NCBI GenBank assembly: GCA_013368315.1
Contig: JAACJM010000054.1
Coordinates: 186,001-250,000 of the forward strand
DNA from: Tetrapyrgos nigripes
Taxonomy: Eukaryota; Basidiomycota; Agaricomycetes; Agaricales; Campanellaceae
DNA length: 64,000 bases
Reading direction: 5' to 3'
A program made the translations under genes and the position numbers. A model generated the notes under the pieces. That model was given only the letters and a program-made list of their open reading frames with translations. It searched no databases and was not told the DNA's origin. This document shows, in pieces, positions 48,394 to 61,002 of the stretch. Position 1 is the stretch's first letter; every line of letters starts with the position of its first letter.

Positions 48394-49221
48394 CTAGTAT
48401 ATCCCAGGAATAACCTTCCAAGGGACCCTGTTCTTCCACTCAACCCACTGCTTCCCAAACTCCTTCCTCAACACCTTCTCCTCCTTGGGTACACGCCACA
48501 TCAAACTCGTCACCGTCGCGCAACAAAAAACCAAATAAATTATCCCAACCATTTGTCCAACATACGTCTCCAACACCCCACTTTCCCGAACCCAAGAACC
48601 TTTTGCGGAAATCGCAGCGAAGACACCTAACGTTAATAACACCGATGACGCATATCCAGGATGCCGAACAACGCCGTATGGTCCTGAAGTGACGAGCTGG
48701 TGATCCTTGAGAATGGCTACTTCGAGCGTGTAATGCCGACCGAGGGTTTGGTAGCAGTGGTATCGTAGAGTGATAGCCGAAAGTATGAGTGCGACCCCGA
48801 AGAAGAATTGGAGACTGGGTTCGAGATGTGGGGAAGTTATGGGGATGTCGATGTCGATGTTGTCGTCTGTATCAGGAATTCCGCGCAGTTTTGATGAAAA
48901 GAACATTTTGGCTACGATGGAACGAAATACTGCATTGTAGTTGCCCTGATGGTCCAAGAGAGCCACGAGGAGCTCGAGGACCAATAGCAGAGTAAATGGC
49001 CACTGTCAGCAAAAAGCCTCGTAAGCAACCACGTCAATGATGACTGACAAAAATGTAGCAAGACGTACACGAAAACCCCTTCCCGTGCTCACGAGGAATT
49101 TCTCAGACCTTCTCTTCGTCAGTTTTACTTCGTTCACCGCGGGCCGATGAACTGGAGGTGTCCAAGCCCAAAAAACGCACCCAGTCGCGAGTGCAAGGCA
49201 GACAATTTTTGCAAGAGACAT
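48394..49221 (-). CDS. Isoprenylcysteine carboxyl methyltransferase-like membrane protein
   Basis: Two exons: 49069-49221 (51 codons) and 48394-49002, joined by a 66-bp GTACGT...ACAG intron in phase (GRGFR|WPFTLLL), 253 residues. It starts with MSLAKIVCLALATGCVFWAW (signal anchor). The C-terminal half carries the ICMT-family hallmarks LGRHYTLEVAI, GPYGVVRHPGYASSVLL, and RVPKEEKVLRKEFGKQWVEW (the RHPxY and E-E-x2-L-x3-FGxxWxxW motifs that bind S-adenosylmethionine and the substrate). Four or five hydrophobic segments are visible. ICMT methylates the C-terminal prenylated cysteine of CAAX proteins at the endoplasmic reticulum. Agaricomycetes have many diverged paralogues, so the exact substrate is uncertain. 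Confidence 0.85.
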
Positions 49222-50357
49222 GAGTCAGGTCGTTCTGCGGGTGCAGCGTGCAGAGTCGCGAAGACGAAGGGAGAAGTAACGGCGAGCTTGTGTTGGGAAA
49301 CAGCGCGGCGCTGGGGGAGGGGGTATTTATTCACTTCCCAAAGCTTCCATTTCCTGGCAGATCACCTGGTTGCCCAGGATGCAGATGGAAATACATTGTC
49401 TTCGGGGACGAGAATAGCAGCGTCCATATGCACGAATTTCATGGGAACGACGAATGAAACGGAAACCTAAGGAATATTAAGCATAGATCATGGAGGTAAA
49501 TCTACTGATGACTCACACGTTCTATCCCGTCGGCGTCAGAACATATTGAAGTCGCCCAAAGCTACATGAGACGTCAACCCAGCCTCGCCGTCAACCTTGT
49601 TCCGATCCAAGTGCATGCTGGTGTTGAGCAGGGAGTTTCAGAACTTGTCCAAAGCCCTATATGCGTCTATTTTTGCTTAGGGCTTTATGGCAGTATCAAG
49701 GGCACATCAACATACCGTTCTCCCTTTCTGTAATGGACCCGAAAGCACGATTCTCTCCACATCCATTCTACCGCTTCTGAAGCCAAGCAGATTACATCCA
49801 CTCCAAGCTTCTCCAAAATGCATCATTTCCGGACTGTTTGCATCGCAAGAAACGCCGGTATTTGGAACCTTGAAGAAACAGACCGGATGATGTGCAGAAG
49901 CCTGAACCTGCATAGGCGCAGTTCAAGTTGTTTGATTGTCAGGTCAGGTGGTCTTCCTTTGCTTCATATGGATAAGGGTTATGAGGCAGAACACGTACTT
50001 TCCAGCCCTTTGAAATGTTCTGTGGGCGCACTGGCTGAGAGACAAAGGCAGACGGACAAAGGTAGACAGACAGCACGTCACCAAATGATTAAATCGATTA
50101 AACCTTGTTTGGCGTCTCTCCAACACGTTCCGCGCTATCGGTAATGGCCATCTTTCTTGCAACTGCAAGTCCTTTTGTTCGGTTATACCAAGTTTTCGTG
50201 AAGAGGAAATCGTAGACTCCTGCTCAAGCTGATTGTATTGGTAACGATGAAGGTTCGGCTATTGTGGGTGTCCATTAATATTTCAAACTGCGTGACATGC
50301 TGAACAAAGGAGATTCACTAGTAGCCTCAGTTTGAAACTCTAGCGCTCAATCGAGCA

Positions 50358-50366
50358 TATATAAAG
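50358..50366 (+). promoter_or_regulatory. TATA box of helicase copy A
   Basis: TATATAAAG, 64 bp upstream of the ATG at 50430, followed by a CT-rich leader typical of fungal transcription starts. Confidence 0.55.
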
Positions 50367-50429
50367 GCGGGTCTCACTCAGTCTCACTTCTCTCCGGCCC
50401 CCTCTACAGGCCTCCGTCATCTTACCACT

Positions 50430-53400
50430 ATGTCTGCTCCGACATGTCCCCAAGTTCTCACTCATGGAACCTGCTCTGATCCCTCGTGTACCTACCAGCA
50501 CAACGTGTATTCCTGTGAAATCTGCAGTCTGGTTTTTCGCGATGAGTACGCTCTCGCGACACACCTAGGAACTCGGCAGCACAAACGACGGGAACAGCAG
50601 GGATCAGGATTCTTCTTCTGCTCCTTGTGCAACAAATACATCTGTGGTTTAGGTTTTTTTAAACAACACATCGCCAGTAAATCCCACAAGGTCAAAGCCT
50701 TCAAGCTCGGAGTCTCTCCAACAATCGCTCCCGAAGAACCTGAGACTGTTCCAGGACACCAGTTTTGCGTTGTTTGCAATAGACATATTGCTGTTGGCGT
50801 ATGGTCTCGACATTGTGCAACTCCTCAACACAAGGGACGCGAGAATTACGCTTCATTCCAGTCGGCTTTAGATGAAGCTGAGCAGGACAAAAACGGGATC
50901 ACCGTCTCAGGAGAGTTCGACTTCGGTATTATCGATGGCGCAATCGCTGCTAGTGGGAAACTGCTTTCGGGAAGTATCCAGGTTAGCGTGCCCACTTATA
51001 GAGCAACGCTGGTGGGATATACACTCGCGTCTTCCAAAGGTCAGCAAACACGATCTCCGTAAGTCGCCACCTTTACATTCGATTTCTTCCTGTACTCATG
51101 ACCTTTGTTTTATCTCCCCAGCTTTTCCGTTGAGATTATCGGCACGAATCGTACCATATCGCAACGTACCTCCATTCCTTTCAATGTCAAAGTTCAGCAA
51201 AACCATCTTGGACGATTCCAGGACCGACTGGAGATGGTGTTCAGAGACTTACAGTCACAGATTGGCTTCCTCATCGCTCGACCTCTCAGTGTCATCGTAG
51301 GCAATAGATCGGACCATGAACTCCTCAAGCCCAAGTCGGCATATGTTCCTCGAAAGCGCACCAACCGCGATCCAGAGACCGAGGTCATTGAAGGAGAAAT
51401 CGCACCAGCTCTAAACGCAATTCCTTACATCGACAAATTGACCTGGGCTTCCATACCCAAACCACTGTATGATCACCTTGCAGCAGGATCGACCAAAGAG
51501 GTGGTGGATAATCTTCAAAAGATGTATCTACCACCTGTCGTCAATTCTTCAACATATTCCAAGCATTTCAAGCATTTGATGTGGGCAGAAGAGTTTCAAA
51601 TGGAGTGAGTGTTTTTCTCCCTCTCTTTATCCTTTTTCGAATATTTTGTTGACGGTACGTTGGATCGCAGGCGTGACCTAGAATACTATGACATGCATGA
51701 TATTCCGCTTAGTCGACACTCGGCCTTTGATGCTCATCTCAGACAGAATACTACATACTACTAGTGCGTGTCTTCCTCCTGCTGCGTCCGTCACTTTGTA
51801 ACAACGCCCATCATTTAGCCTCAAAGTACCTGGACTCGCTGAAAAGCGTCCCAGCGTTCTCGTTGGTACGTCTTCCTCCTTCTCATCGCTGTTTCAAGAG
51901 GATACTAACTCCAGTGACTTTCAGGTGACCGTATCGTCGTCCAGCACACCTCTGCCACCGACAAAGGCCGGTGGTATGAAGGTGGTGTCCACGTTGTCCT
52001 CAAGGAAGAAGTCGGTCTCAAGTTCCACCGATCTTTCGTTGCGAGCCCAAGCGATCGTTTCAGGGTTCGCTTCAAGTTGAATAGGATCCCAATGAGACGG
52101 CAACACCAAGCAATGGATTACACTGTATTTTCACAAGACAGGGTCTTGTTTCCGAAGAGGGTCCATATTGAGAATGCCCGTGCTGCTGGTGCTTCGAGGT
52201 CGCGGATAGTTCCGAAGAATATGCTGATTGGGAAGAATCAGCCGCAGCTGCAGGCAGTCATGTCAATTGTGAAGAGCCCGCCAAGTTCAGTGCCGTTTAT
52301 AATTTATGGACCGTAAGCCAACTTTGTTCCTCCTTTTCAATTTCGTCTCATCCATAATCATCATTCTACCTTCGCACACTATTAGACCAGGAACAGGAAA
52401 AACAGTAACCTTAGTCGAGTCCATTCTACAAGTTCTCTCCGTCAGCCCTACCGCCCGAGTACTTGCCTGTGCTCCCTCAAACTCCGCTGCAGATCTGATT
52501 GCAGTCCGTCTCCAAAAGCATTTTAATCGACAGGAATTATTCCGAGCTTATGCTCCCTCTCGCAATAAGAACGACGTGCCGTCTGAACTCGGTGAACACA
52601 TCTATCGCAATGCTGCCGGACACTTTTCGGTACCTCCTCTCGCTACGATGAAGCGTTACCGCGTCATCGTCACTACATGTGTCTCTGCGTCTATTGTATC
52701 AGGAATTGGAATGCCTCGAGGACATTTTAGTCATATCTTCATCGATGAGGCTGGTCAAGCAACAGAACCAGAAGTGATGATCGCGATCAAGGGTATAGCA
52801 GACGGGAGGACTAATGTGGTGCTGTCTGGGGATCCGAAGCAGCTGGGGCCGATTATTAGGTCTGGGGTTGCTAGGGCTTTAGGGCTGGAAAAGAGCCTTC
52901 TTGAAAGGTTGATGTGGTCTGAAGGAGAACAGGGGGTGTATGAGGAAGATTGGGGTTATGGGAAGAGGTGAGCGGTCCTACCTATACCTTTTGTGTTATT
53001 GTGCTAGGGCTGACTTCCATCGTCATCGTCATCGTCAGTGTGGTCAAACTCATTAAAAACTTTCGCTCACACCCCGCAATTCTCAAGTTCCCGAACGAGC
53101 AGTTTTACCGTGGTGATCTTCAGGCTTGTGGAGATCCAAAAGTTATAAATTATTACGTTGGGTCTTCGCATCTGGTTGATAAGAATAAGAAGTTTCCTAT
53201 TGTGTTTCACGCGATCTCGGGGAAGGATGATAGAGAGGCTTCGAGTCCGTCGTTCTTCAATATCGATGAGGTCACGGTGGTGAAGGATATTATTCGCAAG
53301 TTGAGGGATGATAGGAAGTTCAGGACTAGTGAGCATTTAGTTGGTTTATCTTCATTTTCATGAGGCGCTGACGAATTATTAGGCGATAACGATATTGCTG

Positions 53401-54042
53401 TGATAGCCCCGTATCATGCTCAAGTGTTGAAGTTGAGGACTGCGTTGAGAGCTGTCGCAGAATCGGTGAAGGTTGGGAGTGTGGAGGAGTTCCAGGGCCA
53501 GGTGAGATTATCAATATCGGACCTGAGGCTCTTCATCGTCGCTGACGAGGCAATGATTTTACAGGAACGGCGTGTTATCATCATCTCCACCGTCAGAAGT
53601 AGCAGGGAGTTTGTCCAGTATGATCTGAGACATACTTTGGGCTTCGTCGCGAATCCTCGCCGTTTCAATGGTAAGAAATCTCTCTCTCTCCCTTACACGG
53701 ACATGCTAAGCTAGTCTCATAGTTGCGGTGACTCGTGCCCAGTCCCTGCTCTTCATCGTCGGAGATCCCTCTGTCCTTTCGCTTGACCCTCTCTGGCGTT
53801 CGTTCTTGAACTACATCCATCTCAACGGCGGCTGGACTGGTCCAGGTCCGACTTGGGATACCTCTGAGAAAGTGAACGAAGGTGGTGGCTATGATTCTGC
53901 TGTAAGGAAGTTGGCCTTGGAGGATATGAATGTATTTACGAGGATGATGGAGAATATGACGCTGGAGGAAGTGAAGGAAGATGCAGATGCAGACGAGGAT
54001 GTGGATGGAAATGTTGATAGGCCGTGGAATGAGGTTGAGTAA
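50430..54042 (+). CDS. Zinc-finger SF1 RNA helicase, MOV10/SDE3-like (copy A)
   Basis: About ten exons, roughly 1,030 residues. The N-terminus has a CCCH finger (C-x8-C-x4-C-x3-H, CPQVLTHGTCSDPSCTYQH), then C2H2-type fingers CEICSLVF, CSLCNKYI and CVVCNRHI, each with a downstream H-x5-H. The helicase core shows Walker A PGTGKT, Walker [13 protein letters not shown], motif [16 protein letters not shown], motif [19 protein letters not shown], motif [21 protein letters not shown], and motif [18 protein letters not shown]. These are the Upf1-like SF1 helicases of the MOV10/SDE3/Armitage branch, which unwind RNA 5' to 3' and act in RNA silencing and transposon control. Introns keep the frame and no lesion was seen. 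An N-terminal C2H2/CCCH array on this helicase is typical of mushroom fungi. Tandem duplicate of 56456-60092. Confidence 0.88.
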
Positions 54043-54986
54043 AGGCTGGATGTCTTCAGTTTAGGTGTCTTTTGAACCGATGTCGCTGTATCTAGTCTTT
54101 GCTCATCCTTGCTAGTTATCAACACCACCTCTTGCATTTCATCCGTCGTTCCCAACTCCTCATTTCCTAATGGTTCATTCAGTACTTGACCTCTCCATCA
54201 CTGTAATGTACTATGGCTTAAGGAGAACAGACTCCGTTCTATGGATGGTGCTGTTAAAGCATATGTGCAGTATCTCATTGTCAAACATGCCAACGACATG
54301 AACACTAGTGTGGCGATTGTCGCGCCGTACGTTGGCATTTCGCCTTGATTTGACGAGTCTACAGAGACACCGCTCCACCGCCTGATCGTCCTTGCTATAA
54401 AACGTTTTTCTTCAACGATAGTGAAGTTGTCATTGCAGAAAACTGGCCGACAATACATCTACCCTCCTTCCGGTATTAAGTCTGAAAACGATAGTTGTTC
54501 AAGTTGCACGCGAACACGCGGATGGCGTTTAGTGGATCGAGAATTGGTGTTTGACGGGTTTAGGAGGATATTACAGCCATATTTTTAGGTCTCATTTCAG
54601 ATCCAGAGAAACAAATTTCATTACGATTCTCACCTTTACGCACTTCTTCTCTTGCTACAGGGTGATTCTTCTCTTGCTAAAGGATGAGATAGGATGGTAC
54701 AATGAGATACAATGCCCTGCAGGGAAAAGGAGGAGAAAGCTGACCATTACTAGTAGTACTTACTTTCACGATTTTCAAGTATTGAGGGTGCTGGTCGACA
54801 GTGAGAGATGTCGGTGACTCGATCTAGATTTTATTTCCTTTTCAGGATGTCAGGCTTTTCCTCTTCCAAGCGGTGATAATGCTCGACATCATCACGTCAA
54901 AGCGTTATATATATGCTCGCTGTCTCAATGGATAGCTCAAAAAGCCCCCCAGTCTTGCTTCCTGCCTCGTCCCCTATTGTTTCAGT
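54043..54986. other. Spacer between helicase A and the amylase pseudogene
   Basis: The first 250 bp closely match the region after helicase B. Promoter-like TATATATA near 54905 precedes the pseudogene start, as in the intact copy. No gene. Confidence 0.6.
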
Positions 54987-55559
54987 ATGTCCGGCGACAC
55001 CAACGCAGCATATTCCTCGAGCAAAGCTCAAAATTAGTACACCATAGTACGCGTGTTTAGTCTCTCATTGGACAGTGCGATACGATGACGCGCCCCTAGA
55101 TCCAAGCATTCGAGTGGTACTGTGAAGGCGGCGGTGTACACTGGAAGAAACTCGCCAAATGCGCTCCCGAGCTGGCATCGTTTGGGATTACTGCCGTGTG
55201 GATACCTCATGAGCCGTCTCCTTTGCCACACAATAAGTTTTGACGCGTTTTGCAGCTCCTACCAAAGCTGCTGGTCAAGAATCCGTAGGATACGACGTCT
55301 ATGACCTGTGCGACTTAGACGAATTTGATCAGAAAGGCGGGAGGAGGAGGAGGAGTGTATTACCTGGACCAGGTCCAAGAACTGACCGCCAGGTTCCAGA
55401 AGCGGACCAAGTATGGAACCAAGGAAGAATTCGAGGAAGCTATCAAAGTGGCCAAGAAACATGGAATCGTCACCTACGTTGATGCGGTTCTGAACTATAG
55501 GTGCACACATATGGGCTTTTTTAGTTTCAGAGGCTCAGTAGACTGCCTCGTCTGTAGAT
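54987..55559 (+). pseudogene. Truncated alpha-amylase duplicate
   Basis: It matches the first three exons of the intact amylase at 61003: MSGDTNAAYSSSKAQN, an IQAFEWYC-type exon 2, and KAAGQESVGYDVYDL with AKKHGIVTYVDAVLNYR. Relative to the intact copy it has a 3-nt GTA insertion that creates an in-frame TAG in exon 1, loss of the exon-1 terminal ATG (ATA), an insertion of about 60 bp after QKGG near 55345 (with a GGAGGAGGAG start), and complete loss of everything after exon 3. Region I has Tyr in place of His (LNY for LNH). Product of the tandem duplication. Confidence 0.85.
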
Positions 55560-56455
55560 TTGGATGTCGACCCAACGTCAACCTTGTTCCGGTCCAAATG
55601 CATGATGGTGTTGAGCAGGGAGTTTCAGAACTTGTCCAAAGCCCTATATGCGTCTATTTTTGCTTAGGGCAAGTTTATTGCAGTATCAAGGGCACATCAA
55701 CATACCGTTCTCCCTTTCTGTAATGGACCCGAACGCACGGTTCTCTCCATATCCATTCCACTGCTTCTGAAGCCAAGCAGATTCTCCGTGCGTAGTACAA
55801 GCTTCTCCAAAATGCATCATTTCCAGACTGTTTGCATTGCAAGAAACGGTATTTCAGGAACCTTGAAGAAACAGACCGGCTGATGTGCAGAAGTCTGGAC
55901 CTGCATAGTAGCCGCAGTTGTTTGATTGTCAGGTCAGGAGGTCTTCCTTTGCTTCATATGGATAAGTAATGAGGCAGAACACGTACTTTCCAGCCCTTTG
56001 AAATATTCTGTGGGCGCAGCTGAGAGACAAAGGCAGACGGACATTGGACGGACAGCACGTCAACAAATGATCAGACCTTGTTTGGCGTCTCTCCACTTGC
56101 TCTCTACCACGTTCCGCGCTATCGATAATCCGTCAAGGTCCTTTCTTGCCACTGCAAGTCCCTTTACTGGGTTATTGCAAGCCTCAGTGGGAGAGAAATT
56201 GAAGGCCTCAGATAGAATACCAGCTGCTCGAGTCGATCGCAAAGTAGCCTGTAGGCTGTGTTCGGTGACGACGGGGTTTCCACGTAGAAACATTGTGGGT
56301 CCTTTGTTTCAATTATTCTGTGACTCCTCTTAAGAAGCAGAAGCACTCGCAATTTGAAGTTTAAGCGCCCATGCTATCTCTTAAAAGGCTCGTGGTTCCG
56401 GGTCTCACTTCCTTATCGACCTACTTCCTCTGCCACTCCCATTGACTCTTCTCTG
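55560..56455. other. Duplicated spacer upstream of helicase B
   Basis: Positions 55560-56160 align with 49580-50160 at roughly 90 percent by eye, with small indels. No gene was recognised in either copy. The last 250 bp before the ATG are unlike copy A. Confidence 0.65.
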
Positions 56456-59400
56456 ATGCCTAAGAAACCCTGTCCGACCTTTTTGGCTAAAGGCAGTTGC
56501 TCAGATGCAAACTGTGCGTTTGAGCACACTGTCCGTCGCTGTGAAGTTTGCGAGTTGTTCTTCCCGGACGAAAACGAATATAGGCAGCACATGAAGTCGA
56601 AGAGACACCTCAAGCTTTCCTCTGGGGGAGTCATGGCCACTCAGTTTCTGCTCTGCAACCTCTGCAACAAGTGCATCAGCGGTGCAAACAATTGGCCCAC
56701 ACATTTGAAGACCAAAAAGCATATCAGCAACGCATCTCAACAACGTGTTTCCCCAAATGTTCAACCCGAAATACCTTCCACTGTTCCGGGACACAAGTTC
56801 TGCGTAGTGTGCAGGTTCCAGGTAGCCAATCATGTTTGGTCACGGCACTGTGCAACTAGGCGACATATCTCCAGAGAAAAGTACGCTACTTTCCGCTCGG
56901 TACTGGAGGAAGCCGAGGAGGACAAGAATGGGGCTGCAGTTGTTGGAGATTTTGATTTCAAAGTCATCGAGCAGTCCGGGGCAGCCAACGGCGTGACGGT
57001 AGCAGGGAAGATCGAGTCCACTGAACCTACCTGCCGTTTCACACTTGTCGACTCCACTCTTGCGTCTTCGAAAGGTCGTGCCACGTATTCACCGTAAGCT
57101 ACCCCATATTTCACTCTTATCCATTTCCTTATCATATTTTTTTCCAGGTTCTCCATTTCCTTCGCTAGCAGCAATCGAGGAATTGCCTACAGACTTCCGT
57201 TATCGTTCACGGTGACCATGAAAACCAACTACTCCGGACGTTTTGAAGACCGTTTGGAGATGATTCTCGAGGATTCTCAGATGAAGACTCGTTTCATGAT
57301 TTCTCGCTCCCTCCGGGTCATCGTCGGCAGCCAAGCCGATCACAAAGCACTCCAACCAACGTCGCCTTATGTTCCTCGCAAACGAGTCGAGCGAAAGCGT
57401 GAAACTGACGTCGTGGCAGGCGAACCGGCTCCTGCACTCAACGCTATTCCTTATAAAGGCAGGCTCACGTTGGCACCTATTCCGAAACATTTGGCGGAGA
57501 CGTTGGAGACCGGTACCGTGAAGGAAGTGATTGATAACATGAAGAAGTTGTATTTGCCAGCGGTGGTCAACAGTCAGACATATTCCAAACATTTCAAGCA
57601 TTTACTTTGGGCTGAGGAAGTGCAGATGGAGTGCGTGTTTATCGTTCTTCCTTTCAAGTATCTGCCATACTGATCATATGGATTTTTGTTCAATGACTTT
57701 TAGACGCGACTTGGAACGCTACGATATACATGATGCAAAGCTCGCCAGACATCCTACTCGGGATGTGATCTCAAACACGCCAACCAATTACTACTAGTGA
57801 GTTTTTAAACTATGTGCGAGGAATGTGAGCCTCACGATGGGTTTCAGCCTTTCAGTCCCTGGGCTAGCCGAAAAAAGGCCCAGTGTCCTTATAGGTACGT
57901 CGTCTGCTTCTCAGCATCTCCATGGTATTCTTTATTCATTTTGACCACCACATTTCAGGCGACTCCATCTTCATCCAAAACACCTCCAGCCCCAACAAAG
58001 ACCGCTGGTTCCAAGGTGTTGTCCACGTCGTACGCAAAGAAGAAGTCGGTCTGCGCCTCCATCGCAGCTTTTCCGCTAGCCCAGATGAACGCTTCTTCGT
58101 CCGTTTCAAGCTGAATAGGATCCCGATGCGCAGGCAGCATCAGGCCATGGATTATACAGTCTTCTCGCAGGATCGGGTCCTATTCCCAGCGAGGGTGCAT
58201 GTACCGACAGCTCCGGTACCATCGATTGCTGGAGGTGGCGGTCTCCGGCTGAAGAATGCTTTGATTGGGACGAATCAACCACAATTGCAAGCTGTGGTGT
58301 CAATTGTGAGGAGTCCATCGGGATCAGTGCCATTCGTGATTTTTGGGCCGTGAGTTGTCAGTCTCGTTTCATGCTCTACACATACTAATGATTTTGTCTG
58401 GTATCAGTCCTGGGACTGGCAAAACCGTCACGCTTGTCGAATCCATCTGCCAGATTCTCGCTGTAAACCCCTCAGCGCGCATTCTCGCCTGTGCTCCTTC
58501 CAATTCTGCAGCAGATCTCATCGCTGAGAGACTCGGTGCATCCAAAGACCGACCCAGTGGTCTCACCAAGAACCAGCTCTTCAGAGCGTATGCTCCCTCT
58601 CGTTCCAAAGACCAAGTTCCCGACAAACTTCGTGATTATACCTGCCAGGACCGCAGCGGTCATTTCTCTGTCCCCGTGGATTCTTCAGTCAGTCCTGATC
58701 CACTTGCCACGATGAAACAATTCCGCGTCATCGTGACTACATGTGTCTCTGCGTCCATTGTGTCAGGAATTGGAATGCCTCGAGGACATTTTAGTCACAT
58801 CTTCATCGATGAAGCTGGTCAAGCGACGGAACCAGAAGTGATGATCGCGATTAAGGGTATGGCGGATGGGAAGACTAATGTGGTGTTGTCTGGGGATCCG
58901 AAGCAGCTGGGGCCGATTATTAGGTCTGGGGTTGCCAGGGCTTTAGGGTTGGAGAGAAGTTTTATTGAAAGGTTGATGGGGCCTGAAGGAGAACAAGGGG
59001 TGTATGAGGAAGATTGGGGTTATGGGAAGAGGTGAGCGGTCCTACTTATGCATTTTGGTTTATTGTGCTAGGGCTGACTTCCATCGTCATCGTCAGCGTG
59101 GTCAAACTCGTTAAAAACTTTCGCTCACACCCCGCAATTCTCAAGTTCCCGAACGAGCAGTTTTATCGTGGCGATCTTCAGGCTTGTGGAGATCCAAAAG
59201 TTATAAATTATTACGTTGGGTCTTCGCATCTGGTTGATAAGAATAAGAAGTTTCCTATTGTGTTTCACGCGATCTCGGGGAAGGATGATAGAGAGGCTTC
59301 GAGTCCGTCGTTCTTCAATATCGATGAGGTCACGGTGGTGAAGGATATTATTCGCAAGTTGAGAGATGATAGGAAGTTCAGGACTAGTGAGTATTTGGTT

Positions 59401-60092
59401 GGTTTATCTTCATTTTCATGAGGCGCTGACGAATAAGTAGGCGATAACGATATTGGTGTGATAGCCCCGTATCATGCTCAAGTGCTGAAGTTGAGGACTG
59501 CGTTGAGAGCTATCGCAGAATTGGTAAAGGTTGGGAGTGTGGAGGAGTTCCAGGGCCAGGTGAGATTGTCTTGGATTTGAGGCTCTTCGTCGTCACTGAC
59601 GAGGCAATGATTTTACAGGAACGACGTGTTATCATCATCTCCACCGTCAGAAGTAGCCGGGAATTTGTCCAGTATGATCTGAGACATACCTTAGGCTTCG
59701 TCGCGAATCCTCGCCGTTTCAATGGTAAGAAATCTCTATCCCTTAAACGGCCATGCTAAGCTAGTCTCATAGTTGCGGTGACTCGTGCCCAGTCCCTGCT
59801 CTTCATCGTCGGAGATCCCTCTGTCCTTTCGCTTGACCCTCTCTGGCGTTCGTTCTTGAACTACATCCATCTCAACGGCGGCTGGACTGGTCCAGGTCCG
59901 ACCTGGGACACCTCTGAACAAGTGAACGAAGGTGGTGGGTATGATTCTGCTGTGAGGGAGTCGGCCTTGGAGGATATGAATGAGTTTACGAGGATGATGG
60001 AGAATATGACGATGGATGGAGTGAAGGAGGATGCAGATGCAGACGAGGATGTGGATGGAAATGTTGATAGGCCGTGGAATGAGGTTGAGTAA
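56456..60092 (+). CDS. Zinc-finger SF1 RNA helicase, MOV10/SDE3-like (copy B)
   Basis: Same exon plan and domains as copy A. It starts [20 protein letters not shown] (CCCH finger), then three C2H2-type fingers ([24 protein letters not shown]). The core is [55 protein letters not shown] and [16 protein letters not shown] chose the internal Met at 56456 because it aligns with the copy A start. The frame is open further upstream, to a Met at 56354. All intron joins keep the frame. The N-terminal half differs from copy A at many residues (perhaps 50-60 percent identical), but from about 58730 onward the DNA is nearly identical, introns and 3' flank included. Probably functional. Confidence 0.88.
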
Positions 60093-61002
60093 AGGCTGTT
60101 GAGTAAAGGCTGGATGTCTCCAGTTTAGGTGTCTTTTGAGCCGATGTCGCTGTATCTAGTTATCAACAGCACCTCTTGCATTTCATCCGTCGTTTCCAAC
60201 CCCTCATTTCCTAATGGTTCATTCAGTACTTGACCTCTCCATCACTGTAATGTACTATGGCTTAAGGAGAACAGACTCCGTTCTATGGATGGTGCTGTCA
60301 TTAAGGCATATGTGATATCTGACATGTTTTTAGGCGTAGATGAATATCAATTTGTAAACATTGCAAACATCAATGACACGCATATGACGATGGTCGCGTA
60401 CGTCATTCAGAGTTGGTATTTCGCTACGGATGCCAACTTTACGCACTTTTGCTTGCTAAAGGATGAGATATGATGCTACGATGAGATGGAATACCCTGCA
60501 GTGAAAAGGAGAAAGCTGACCAATACTTACCTTCTGAACCAACTTCGCGGTATTTTTTATGCTTGTGCACTGGTATTGAGGGTGCTGGTCGACAATGAGA
60601 GATGTCGGTGACTCGATCGATATCTTAATATGTCGGTGAGAGCCACTGTATACAGCGGCAGGTACGAGTCCTCATTTCATTGAACAACACGCAATAGACT
60701 CTGAAGAGGTAGATGTGGGTCATGGACTGGGCACTGGTTTGTTCCTCGACGAAAGTTGACGGAGAATTTGCGGAGAAGCTGGTGCCGAGTCTGCCGAGCT
60801 GACGGAATAAAATATATATACTCGCCCTATAAATAGGACTCGTAATTTCCTTTTCAGGATGTCAGCTTTTCCCCTTCCAAACGATGATGATGCTCGACGT
60901 CATCCCGTCGAAACGATATATATATATATGCTCGCTGTCTCAAATGGATAGTTGAAAAAGTCCCTCAGTCTTGCTTCCTGCCTCGTCCTCTATTATTTCA
61001 GT
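60093..61002. other. Spacer between helicase B and amylase
   Basis: Begins with a sequence shared with copy A (acttgacctctccatcactg). No gene. Confidence 0.6.
60917..60929 (+). promoter_or_regulatory. TATA element of the amylase gene
   Basis: An alternating TATATATATATAT tract 74 bp upstream of the ATG at 61003. A shorter version sits in the same place before the pseudogene. Confidence 0.5.

Larger units (their letters stand above)
49580..55559. repeat. Unit A of a tandem duplication of about 6.0 kb
   Basis: Unit A (about 49580-55559) and unit B (about 55560-61500) align collinearly. The spacer word gttgagcagggagtttcaga lies at 49623 and 55610. The helicase C-termini lie at 54042 and 60092. 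The amylase 5' ends lie at 54987 and 61003. Offsets are 5987-6050 bp. The junction lies at about 55559, where amylase homology stops after gtagatttgg and the spacer copy begins. Confidence 0.8.
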
